Positions 1 to 5,866 of a stretch of DNA of 18,754 nucleotides are shown one piece after another. The stretch lies in NCBI GenBank assembly GCA_012961755.1, contig DTYS01000229.1, positions 1-18,754 on the forward strand, written 5' to 3'. The notes beneath the pieces were generated by a model. That model was not told where the DNA came from. It saw nothing but the letters and a program-made list of their open reading frames with translations, and made no database searches. A program made the translations under genes and the position numbers. The DNA comes from Candidatus Latescibacterota bacterium (GTDB lineage Bacteria > Latescibacterota > 4484-107 > B68-G9). The stretch's first letter is position 1, and each line of letters starts with the position of its first letter.

Positions 1-69
1 TACATAGTTAAACCCTTCACGCCGCAGGTCCTGAGGGAAAAGATAGAGAAGGTGTTATCCTCGGTCTGA
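1..69 (+). CDS. CheY-like response regulator, C-terminal end only
   Basis: The first 22 codons read as the end of a receiver domain and stop at TGA 67-69. Residues YIVKPF carry the conserved Lys-Pro of receiver strand beta-5, followed by an amphipathic last helix ending in KVLSSV. No output domain follows, so the protein is probably a single-domain CheY type. The cheZ-like gene starts 6 bases later, which supports CheY, the flagellar-motor switch regulator that CheZ dephosphorylates. The phospho-acceptor Asp lies upstream of the window, so the cheY identity is an inference from the tail and the neighbour. Confidence 0.8.
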   Translation, partial: YIVKPFTPQVLREKIEKVLSSV

Positions 70-75
70 GGACCA

Positions 76-786
76 ATGGGGGTAAATATGAAGGAACAGG
101 ACGTCCAAAAGTTCCTACAGGAGCTAGACCAGGTTCGCTCTCAAGTTTCGATGTTTGAAACCCAACTGCCCGAAATACTTAAGGGAACGAAGCCCCACCT
201 GCTGGTGTTAAGGGAGAGCCTCCCCAAGCTCAGGTATATCGTAGAGTTCGTGGGACAGGTGGTCCCCACGATAAATCGGATGATAAGGATATGGCCCGAG
301 AAGGCCGGGAGTATACCGCAGGCTACCTCCAACCTCCACAAGGTGACGGAGGCGACCGAGACGGCCACCAACGAAATCATGGATGTCGTGGACGGAATCA
401 TGGCCCATATAGGAGATCTGAGGGCCCGGTTGCAGGACGTGCTCGAAGGGATCAGGAAAGGGGGGCAGAAGTTCTGCGATCGGACCTTAGAGGAGGTGGT
501 GCAGGACCTCGATAGCTTAAACGACTCCCTCCTCCGGATCTTGAGCGCCCTCCAGTTCCAGGACATCACCGCCCAACAGATAGAAGCTACTAAGGCCATC
601 CTAGCTGAGCTTAACCGGGAGCTTAGAGCTCTCTTCAAGGAATTCACCCAGATGGAGATGGGGAAAGAGGTGGAGGTCCTACACGGGACGTTCGATAGGC
701 AGGCCAACTACGATAGGAAGGAAGCGAAGGTGAAACAGGGGATGATAGACGAGGTATTAGAGGGAAGTGAGTTAGACACCATCTGA
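76..786 (+). CDS. cheZ: Protein phosphatase CheZ
   Basis: CheZ dephosphorylates CheY-P in the cytoplasm and so ends the motor-switch signal. The 236-residue product is almost entirely helical, as expected for the long CheZ four-helix bundle. Residues 160-169 read QFQDITAQQI and match the family's catalytic segment; D163 and Q167 correspond to E. coli CheZ D143 and Q147. The C-terminal tail after about residue 200 is charged and less conserved, like the flexible CheY-binding tail of CheZ, but I cannot align that segment with certainty. ATG 76 has GAGG four bases upstream, overlapping the cheY stop; ATG 88, in the same frame with GGGGGT before it, is an equally possible start. The preceding gene ends in a CheY-like receiver, giving a cheY-cheZ pair. 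Confidence 0.9.
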   Translation: MGVNMKEQDVQKFLQELDQVRSQVSMFETQLPEILKGTKPHLLVLRESLPKLRYIVEFVGQVVPTINRMIRIWPEKAGSIPQATSNLHKVTEATETATNEIMDVVDGIMAHIGDLRARLQDVLEGIRKGGQKFCDRTLEEVVQDLDSLNDSLLRILSALQFQDITAQQIEATKAILAELNRELRALFKEFTQMEMGKEVEVLHGTFDRQANYDRKEAKVKQGMIDEVLEGSELDTI

Positions 787-796
787 GGAGGAACTC

Positions 797-1045
797 GTGA
801 AGGATTTGGAGCTACCTCGGATAGGAAGGGAAATAAGGGAACTGGTCCACAGTTTGAACAATAAGATGGTGGTCATAGTGGGTAGGACGGAGTTGGCCCT
901 TTACACTGGTAAGTGCGGCGAGGATATCCTAAGGGAAGTCTTGGCCGCATCCAAGGAGGTCCTCGGTCTGATAAAGAAGTTAGGTCAGCTCGGAAGGAAG
1001 CTCTCTGAACAGGAGGGACGAAATGGAGGAAGTTCTGGTCGTTAA
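797..1045 (+). CDS. Stand-alone mini DHp (HisKA-like) protein, 82 aa, no ATPase domain
   Basis: This gene is not a standard named family. The 82-residue product is two predicted helices that resemble a histidine-kinase DHp hairpin. Residues 18-22 are HSLNN, aligning with the H-box HEINN of the receiver-DHp protein encoded at 4391; about 9 of 18 following positions are identical by eye, including VI-G and EL. The phospho-acceptor His (H18) and the +4 Asn (N22) are kept, but the acidic residue next to the His, needed for HisKA autokinase chemistry, is Ser (S19), and the usual Pro after NN is Lys. No ATP-binding domain follows. The start is GTG 797, with AGGAGG about 5 bases upstream. The gene follows cheZ by 10 bases and overlaps the HDOD gene by 23 bases. 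It could be a phosphotransfer protein, a phosphatase or a binding scaffold. Confidence 0.65.
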   Translation: MKDLELPRIGREIRELVHSLNNKMVVIVGRTELALYTGKCGEDILREVLAASKEVLGLIKKLGQLGRKLSEQEGRNGGSSGR

Positions 1046-1961
1046 GGATCCGGCGGTCAGGAGGATAACAGCGGAAGAGGTGTGGGCGAAGCTTAAGAGT
1101 GCCCAGGACCTTCCCACCTTGCCGAAGGTCGCCAATAAGGTTGTGCGTATGGCCGTAGACCCGAACGTGAGCCTGAAAGAGGTGGCACGTGTGGTGGAGT
1201 CCGATCCTGCCCTGGCCTTTAAGATTTTGAAGGTCGTAAACTCCGCGTTCTACGGATTTTCTCGGAGGATCGGATCTATCTCTCTGGCAGTGAATATCTT
1301 GGGTACTCGAGAGGTCATATTGCTCACGTTGGGGGTATCGGTCTTCTCCGCCTTTCCACCCGTTCCGGGCAAGCCCTCGTTCGATAGAGAGGCGTTCTGG
1401 AGGCACTCCATAGGATGTGGGGCCATCGCCCGGGCGCTCGAGGAAAGGTTCGGAAAGGGAGGGTACGATGAACTGTTTTCGGGAGGTTTACTGCACGATA
1501 TAGGAAAGATCCCTTTGGACCAATACTTCCACTCCAAGTTCTTGGATGCCTTAGATATCTCACGGAGGGAGCGGATGCCGATGGAGGATGCCGAGCTCAG
1601 GGTCTTCGGAACCACGCACGAGGAGGTGGGGGGATGGCTGGCTGAGCGGTGGCAGTTGCCGGAGGGGTTGGTGGCGTGCATTAGGTATCATCATCGACCC
1701 CTCGAGGCGCCTCCGGAGTACAGGGAGGAGGTAGGGCTCGTGCACATAGCGGACATCTTGACCAAGGCAAGGGGGGTCGGGCTTGGAGGGGACAACGTCG
1801 GATTCTCCCTTATGCACGACGCGGTGTGGAAGGAATTCGCTAAGGACCTCGGAGAGGTCGACGTAGAGCGGCTCACCTTCGAGATGGAGGATGAGATAGA
1901 AAGGGCTGAAGCGTTCATGGAGTTATATATAGAAGACACTTCGAAGGAGGAAAATTGTTGA
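1023..1961 (+). CDS. HDOD domain signalling protein
   Basis: HDOD proteins are HD-related, usually non-enzymatic signalling proteins found with two-component and motility genes. The 312-residue product begins the domain at about residue 30 (LPTLPKVANKV), then shows the typical DPALAFKILKVVNSAFYG block at residues 61-78 and SISLAVNILG at 85-94. HD-like residues remain at LLHDIGK (156-162) and YHHRP further on. The domain ends near residue 240, and a short acidic helical tail follows. ATG 1023 has GGAGG a few bases upstream and overlaps the mini-DHp gene by 23 bases; the TGA overlaps the start of cheR. The position beside cheZ and cheR points to motility control, but the partner and ligand are unknown. 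Confidence 0.88.
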   Translation: MEEVLVVKDPAVRRITAEEVWAKLKSAQDLPTLPKVANKVVRMAVDPNVSLKEVARVVESDPALAFKILKVVNSAFYGFSRRIGSISLAVNILGTREVILLTLGVSVFSAFPPVPGKPSFDREAFWRHSIGCGAIARALEERFGKGGYDELFSGGLLHDIGKIPLDQYFHSKFLDALDISRRERMPMEDAELRVFGTTHEEVGGWLAERWQLPEGLVACIRYHHRPLEAPPEYREEVGLVHIADILTKARGVGLGGDNVGFSLMHDAVWKEFAKDLGEVDVERLTFEMEDEIERAEAFMELYIEDTSKEENC

Positions 1962-2911
1962 GGGGACCTTCTGGATCAAAGGTGGCCTTCCTTCGGGAAC
2001 CTCGGCTTTCGGACGAGCTGTTCGTACAGCTGAGGGACATGATATATAGCAAGAGCGGGATGTTCTTCAACGAGGGTAAAAAGTATCTCCTGGAGCGCAG
2101 GGTTAAGGACAGGCTTAAGGAGTTGGGACTGGAGAAGTTCGAGGATTACTATTACCTCCTAAGGTACAGCCCGGACGGTGAGGAAGAGTTCAGGGCCCTG
2201 CTCGATGAGATCACGATCAACGAGACGAGCTTCTACAGGAACGCCCCCCAGATGGAGGTGTTTCAAAGATATCTACTTCCTGAAGTATTGAAGGTTAAAA
2301 AAGTGAAACAACTTAAGCTTTGGAGCGCTGGATGTTCTACGGGCGAGGAACCTTATACATTGGCCATCCTGATCCTGGAGGTGCTCGGTGCTGGAATATC
2401 GGAATGGTCGGTGGACATATTGGCAGTGGACATAAGTCAGTCCGCCTTAAAGAAGGCAAGGAAGGGAGAGTACGGTCACTACACACTCAGGAACATGCCC
2501 CTTCATCTCGTCCAGAAGTACTTTTTGAAGGATGGGCCCACATACAAGGTCAGGGAGGAGGTGAAGAAGTTGGTGAGGTTCGAGGCGATGAACCTTCTGG
2601 ACCGAAGCCAGACGAACAAGATCAGAGGAATGGATTTCGTGTTCTGTCGTAACGTGCTCATATATTTCGATACTGAGGCCAGGAGGCGTGTGGTGGCGTC
2701 GTTCTATGAAAGCCTGAACCCCGGGGGGTACTTGTTCATAGGACATTCGGAGTCCTTACATGACATCTCCAGATCTTTCGATCTGGTGCATTTCCCGAAG
2801 GTTATAGTGTATAAGAAGAACGAGAGGATCTCGGCCGTAACGTTCCATAGACCTCTTGTGCTGTGGGGGGAAGGGATGTACCTTATGAATCGGCCATGTT
2901 CAAGGTGCTGA
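1955..2911 (+). CDS. cheR: Chemotaxis protein methyltransferase CheR
   Basis: CheR transfers methyl groups from S-adenosylmethionine to receptor glutamates for chemotactic adaptation. The N-terminal helical domain (about residues 15-75) includes the basic segment RRVKDRLKELGL that contacts the receptor in characterised CheR proteins. The SAM pocket follows at residues 122-131 (LWSAGCSTGE), then EEPYTLAI, DISQSAL, VFCRNVLIYFD and the GYLFIGHSES motif, all typical of the family. At 318 residues it is somewhat longer than E. coli CheR (286); the extra length includes a tail after residue 290 that resembles nothing I know. The start is TTG 1955 or the adjacent TTG 1958, with AAGGAGG just upstream; the start overlaps the HDOD stop. 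No CheB esterase or receptor gene lies nearby. Confidence 0.93.
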   Translation: MLRGPSGSKVAFLREPRLSDELFVQLRDMIYSKSGMFFNEGKKYLLERRVKDRLKELGLEKFEDYYYLLRYSPDGEEEFRALLDEITINETSFYRNAPQMEVFQRYLLPEVLKVKKVKQLKLWSAGCSTGEEPYTLAILILEVLGAGISEWSVDILAVDISQSALKKARKGEYGHYTLRNMPLHLVQKYFLKDGPTYKVREEVKKLVRFEAMNLLDRSQTNKIRGMDFVFCRNVLIYFDTEARRRVVASFYESLNPGGYLFIGHSESLHDISRSFDLVHFPKVIVYKKNERISAVTFHRPLVLWGEGMYLMNRPCSRC

Positions 2912-4020
2912 GCATAGACGACGATAGGATAATCTTGAAGCTCTTGGACGAATTCCTCCGATCCGAAGGTTACACCAGCCTCACGGCCAAGGACGGAGAG
3001 GAAGGGCTGACCGTATTCAAGAGGGAAAGGCCACAGGTTGTGATAGTGGATGTGCTTATGCCGGGCATAGACGGATTAGAAGTGCTCAAGGAGGTCAAGG
3101 GAATGGACCCCGAAGTGGAGGTCATAGTAATGACCGGGTTCGGGGACATGGATATGGTCATAAGGGCCCTGAGGGAGGGGGCCTCGGACTTCCTCCAAAA
3201 GCCGATCCAGGTAGACGTGCTCAAGGTGGCGCTCAGAAGGGCCGAGGAGCGCAGGGCCATGAGGAGGAAGCTCAGGGAGTACGCGCAGGACCTGGAGAGG
3301 CTGGTGGAAGAACGCACGAGGGAACTTCAGGAGAAGAACGAAGAGCTGGAACAGTTCGTCTACACCGTATCCCACGACCTCAAAGCCCCGGTGGTGAGCA
3401 TAGAGGGGTTCACGTCCCTCCTCATGGAGACCTACGGGGACAGGATGGACGATAGGTTCAGGCACTACTTGGAAAGGGTTAGGGACAACGCCCTATATAT
3501 GGAGAGGTTGATAGGGGACCTCCTAGAGTTCTCCAGGGCAGGCAGGGTAGTTAAGGCTAAGCAAAAGGTAAACTTAGAAGAGATCATCCGGGAAACCTTG
3601 GAGGACCTTAAGGGCAAGGCCGAGGAGGCCGGGGGGACGGTGGAAACCGTAGGGAAGTTTCCTAAGGTTTGGGGGGACCCGGAGCACCTGAGGAAGGTCT
3701 TCTTTAACCTCTTAGATAACGCCCTGAACTACTCACACCCCGGACGACCTCCGGAGGTTGTGGTGGGATGCGAGGAAAGGGAGGAGGACTTCCTCTTCTT
3801 CGTCCGGGACAACGGAATAGGGATAGAGCCCGAGCACATAGATAAGGTGTTCGAGATGTTCAGAAGGCTTGAGGACAAGAAGGGGGTGCGGGGGACCGGG
3901 ATGGGGTTGACGATAGCGAAAAGGATAGTGGAGAACTACGGGGGAAGGATATGGGCCGAGTCCAGCCCCGGCCAGGGGAGCACCTTCTTCTTTACCCTTC
4001 CCAAAGGGGAGGAGGGATGA
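2896..4020 (+). CDS. Receiver-histidine kinase (REC-HisKA-HATPase), phytochrome-type kinase core
   Basis: This is a cytoplasmic sensor kinase with a receiver at its N-terminus in place of a sensory domain. The receiver spans about residues 1-120 with acidic residues in SIDDD, acceptor D52 (VDVLMPG) and Lys in LQKPI. A charged coiled coil (about 120-155) leads to the DHp helix with H160 in SHDLKAP. The ATPase domain has an N box (NLLDNALNYS), a G1 box (DNGIGIEPEHI) and a G2 box (GTGMGLTI). The core resembles Cph1/bacteriophytochrome kinases, and an Rcp1-type receiver follows directly. The +4 residue after His is Ala, so the Thr/Asn used by dual kinase-phosphatases is missing. ATG 2896 puts receiver strand beta-1 at the normal distance; GTG 2863 is an in-frame alternative. 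Neither has a clear ribosome-binding site. The gene overlaps the cheR end. Confidence 0.9.
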   Translation: MFKVLSIDDDRIILKLLDEFLRSEGYTSLTAKDGEEGLTVFKRERPQVVIVDVLMPGIDGLEVLKEVKGMDPEVEVIVMTGFGDMDMVIRALREGASDFLQKPIQVDVLKVALRRAEERRAMRRKLREYAQDLERLVEERTRELQEKNEELEQFVYTVSHDLKAPVVSIEGFTSLLMETYGDRMDDRFRHYLERVRDNALYMERLIGDLLEFSRAGRVVKAKQKVNLEEIIRETLEDLKGKAEEAGGTVETVGKFPKVWGDPEHLRKVFFNLLDNALNYSHPGRPPEVVVGCEEREEDFLFFVRDNGIGIEPEHIDKVFEMFRRLEDKKGVRGTGMGLTIAKRIVENYGGRIWAESSPGQGSTFFFTLPKGEEG

Positions 4021-4388
4021 AAGTGTTGCTCGTGGAGGATAATCCCGACCATGTCGAGCTCGTCCGGGCAGCGTTGGAGAGGGTGGGGGCCTCAGAGGTA
4101 CATGTGGTGGGGGATGTGCCTTCTGCGAAGGAGCTTATGGAGAAGGAGAGCGTGGACCTGATCCTCTTGGACCTCAAGCTTCCCAAGACGGACGGGTTTT
4201 CCCTTCTCTCGTGGGTCAGGGGACGTTCCGGGCTTCCCGTGGTCGTGCTTACCACATCGGTGCACCCGCAGGACATGAAGGTAGCTTACGAACAAGGGGC
4301 GACCGGATATGTGGTCAAGCCCACAAGGTTCGAAGAGCTGGTAAGGACCATGGACCAGGTGATGCGTCTCTGGTCCCCGGGAGGATAG
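4017..4388 (+). CDS. Rcp1-type single-domain response regulator
   Basis: The 123-residue product is a bare receiver. It has the acidic pair in LVEDNPDH, acceptor D52 in LILLDLKLPKTDG, the VLTTS segment typical of Rcp1-like regulators, and Lys in VVKPT. Rcp1 proteins are the phospho-acceptors of Cph1-type kinases, so the kinase encoded immediately upstream is its likely partner. The start ATG 4017-4019 overlaps the kinase stop in ATGA, with GGAGGAGGG just upstream; the frame is open further upstream inside the kinase gene, but that is not used. Its first 20 residues closely resemble those of the next gene (EDNPDH-EL-RA-LER), indicating a tandem duplication of receivers. Confidence 0.9.
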   Translation: MKVLLVEDNPDHVELVRAALERVGASEVHVVGDVPSAKELMEKESVDLILLDLKLPKTDGFSLLSWVRGRSGLPVVVLTTSVHPQDMKVAYEQGATGYVVKPTRFEELVRTMDQVMRLWSPGG

Positions 4389-4390
4389 GA

Positions 4391-5056
4391 ATGGAGGTGC
4401 TCAGAGCTCTGGTCGTGGAGGACAATCCGGACCATGCGGAGCTGATGCGGGCCTGCTTGGAGAGGGAGAACATAGTCTCCGATGTTGTGGGCTCGGGAGG
4501 GGAATGTTTGGAGAGGGCAGGGGAAGGGTACGATGTGATACTCTTGGATTACTCCCTTCCGGACATAGATGGACTGGAGGTGTTGAAGGAGCTTAGAGGG
4601 GTGGACCTTCCCGTGGTGATGATAACCGGCCATGGGGACGAGCAGGTGGCCGTGGAGGCGATGAAGGGGGGGGCGTACGATTACGTCGTAAAGTCCGGTA
4701 TGTACTTCTTAGTCGTGCCCGAGGTGGCGAGGAGGGCTGTGGAAGCACATCGGACGTCTAAGAGGTTAAAGGAAGAACTTATACAGGCTCAGAGGAGGGA
4801 GGCCATCGTCCAAACGGCCATAGCTGTGAACCACGAGATAAACAACCCCTTAGGAGTCATCCTAGGGAACGCCGAACTCCTCCTCTCCCAGTTGAAGGAT
4901 TCGGACGAAGGTGTGGTACGCAAACTTAGGATCATAGAGGAACAGTGCTTAAAGATAAAGGAGATCACGCGGAGGTTAGCTAACCTCACCGACCCAGTGC
5001 TCACGGAGTACCTTAAGGGTAGGGAAAAGATGCTGGACATCCACGGGTCCAAGTGA
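4391..5056 (+). CDS. Receiver-DHp protein lacking a kinase ATPase domain
   Basis: The 221-residue product has a receiver (about residues 1-125) with acceptor D53 in LLDYSLPDIDG and Lys in YVVKSG, then a helical linker and a DHp hairpin with H148 in NHEINNPLGVIL. The phospho-His, adjacent Glu and +4 Asn are all present. The protein stops at LDIHGSK after the second DHp helix, so N, G1 and G2 ATP-binding boxes are absent. It therefore cannot autophosphorylate alone; it may be phosphorylated in trans, pass phosphate between its own His and Asp, or act as a phosphatase. ATG 4391 has GGAGGATAGGA upstream and lies 2 bases after the previous stop. No frameshift or leftover ATPase coding is visible downstream: a new, unrelated gene starts 10 bases later. 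Confidence 0.85.
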   Translation: MEVLRALVVEDNPDHAELMRACLERENIVSDVVGSGGECLERAGEGYDVILLDYSLPDIDGLEVLKELRGVDLPVVMITGHGDEQVAVEAMKGGAYDYVVKSGMYFLVVPEVARRAVEAHRTSKRLKEELIQAQRREAIVQTAIAVNHEINNPLGVILGNAELLLSQLKDSDEGVVRKLRIIEEQCLKIKEITRRLANLTDPVLTEYLKGREKMLDIHGSK

Positions 5057-5066
5057 GGGAGGAGAA

Positions 5067-5264
5067 GTGGCGAAGTTGATCAAAGGTCACCAGGTTCTGG
5101 AGGACGCTCCTCTGGAGGTTTCGGTGGATAGGACCTCCAACGGACCTCCTCCGCAGCCGGAGGTCAGGACCCGCCGTTCCGGAGATCGGGTGGACCAGAT
5201 AGAGGTCGTATGTTCCTGTGGGGAGAAGATATTCATAAAGCTGGAGTACGAAGGTGGACGATAG
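5067..5264 (+). CDS. Small CxCG protein of unknown function
   Basis: I do not recognise this 65-residue product. Its first 45 residues are polar, Pro- and Arg-containing (NGPPPQPEVRTRR) and probably disordered. The last 20 form a likely beta hairpin, IEVVCSCGEKIFIKLEY, with a CxCG knuckle like half of a zinc ribbon. Only two cysteines are present, so metal binding would need a dimer or a partner. The start is GTG 5067 with GGAGGAGAA upstream. The gene sits 10 bases after the receiver-DHp gene, and its last codons overlap the start of the next receiver gene by 11 bases, which suggests translational coupling. Clean spacing and Shine-Dalgarno sequence argue that it is real. Confidence 0.65.
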   Translation: MAKLIKGHQVLEDAPLEVSVDRTSNGPPPQPEVRTRRSGDRVDQIEVVCSCGEKIFIKLEYEGGR

Positions 5265-5691
5265 GTCTATGCTTTTAGTGGAGGACGAGGACTCCCTGAG
5301 GGAGATACTCGAGGAGTTCTTCAAGAGCAGGGGGTACGAGGTAGTAGCCGTGGGGAGCGGGGAGGAAGCCCTTGAGGTTATCTCGAACAGGAAGTTCCAG
5401 ATAGGGTTGCTCGATCTCAAGCTTCCCGGCATGGATGGGATAGAGCTCGCCCGCAGGGTCCGAGAGGACGACCCCGATATGTTAGTGCTCATTATGACAG
5501 GATACCCGAGCGTGGAGTCGGTGAAGGAGGCCGCCGAGAGCGGGGTGTACGATTACATAGTTAAGCCCTTCCGCCTCGACGAGCTGGAGAAGATCATCGA
5601 ACAAGTCATGAAAGAATGGAGGATGAGCCGGGAGAACAGGAGGCTCAGGAAGAAGCTGGCCGACCTGGAAGGGGGGATATGGATATGGTAA
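5254..5691 (+). CDS. Single-domain response regulator with C-terminal helix
   Basis: This is a receiver of the NtrC/AtoC-like subgroup: acidic residues in LVEDEDSL, acceptor D54 in LLDLKLPGMDG, Thr in MTGYPS and Lys in YIVKPF. A basic helical extension (RENRRLRKKLADLE) follows, resembling the linker that joins such receivers to an AAA+ domain, but the protein ends there at 145 residues. The start is probably GTG 5254, with GGAG 7 bases upstream; ATG 5269 would cut into strand beta-1. It is the last gene of the signalling block; 175 non-coding bases follow. Its partner kinase may be encoded in this block or immediately downstream. Confidence 0.88.
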   Translation: MDDRSMLLVEDEDSLREILEEFFKSRGYEVVAVGSGEEALEVISNRKFQIGLLDLKLPGMDGIELARRVREDDPDMLVLIMTGYPSVESVKEAAESGVYDYIVKPFRLDELEKIIEQVMKEWRMSRENRRLRKKLADLEGGIWIW

Positions 5692-5866
5692 CAAGGCTTG
5701 AAAGTTCGAGGTAGGACTGGAGATGGGGGTAGGGCTCGATATGTCCTCCGCCGAGAAGTTGTAGGTAGTTCGACCTCAGGCTTAAGACAGAACCTCCGTT
5801 AAGTTCTCCGAGGCCGAAAGGCGTCACCTTAAGCAGAGCAGTCGTCCTTAGTGCTCAGGGGGACGA
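5692..5866 (+). promoter_or_regulatory. 175-base non-coding gap with a possible structured leader
   Basis: I see no convincing gene here. Pairing segments found by eye include a 7-bp helix formed by 5780-5786 with 5828-5834 (GCTTAAG with CTTAAGC). Inside it lie AGAAC/GTTCT (5789-5793 with 5803-5807) and GCC-GAAA-GGC (5813-5822, a GNRA tetraloop), a three-way-junction layout. A further hairpin GAGCA/TGCTC (5836-5840 with 5852-5856) ends just before the AGGGGG ribosome-binding site at 5857. Weaker pairings exist at 5708-5777. I found no clear sigma-54 or sigma-28 promoter. Short helices arise by chance, so the RNA structure is a proposal; the two CTTAAG palindromes could instead be protein-binding sites. 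Confidence 0.3.

Noticed and set aside
141..707. Antisense open frame opposite cheZ
   Set aside because: CheZ has its catalytic motif on the plus strand; the antisense product has no domain and no good ribosome-binding site.
1184..1200. TGGCACG sequence at about 1184 as a sigma-54 promoter
   Set aside because: It matches the -24 box, but no TTGC lies at -12 spacing and it is inside the HDOD gene.
3951..4016. N-terminal extension of the Rcp1-type receiver into the kinase gene
   Set aside because: The residues before ATG 4017 are out-of-frame readings of the kinase G2-box region; receiver strand beta-1 starts at MKVLLVEDN.
4211..4390. Upstream extension of the receiver-DHp gene
   Set aside because: It would overlap the whole second half of the preceding receiver gene; ATG 4391 has a strong ribosome-binding site and starts the receiver normally.
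5056..5066. Frameshift that removed the ATPase domain from the receiver-DHp gene
   Set aside because: Downstream sequence in other frames shows no N, G1 or G2 box; a separate gene with its own ribosome-binding site begins 10 bases later.
5692..5866. A cyclic-di-GMP (GEMM) or other known riboswitch before the kinase gene
   Set aside because: A GAAA tetraloop and an AGGTAG-like segment are present, but the conserved GEMM core around GCAAA and GACGCAAAG is not, and no other known class is recognisable.
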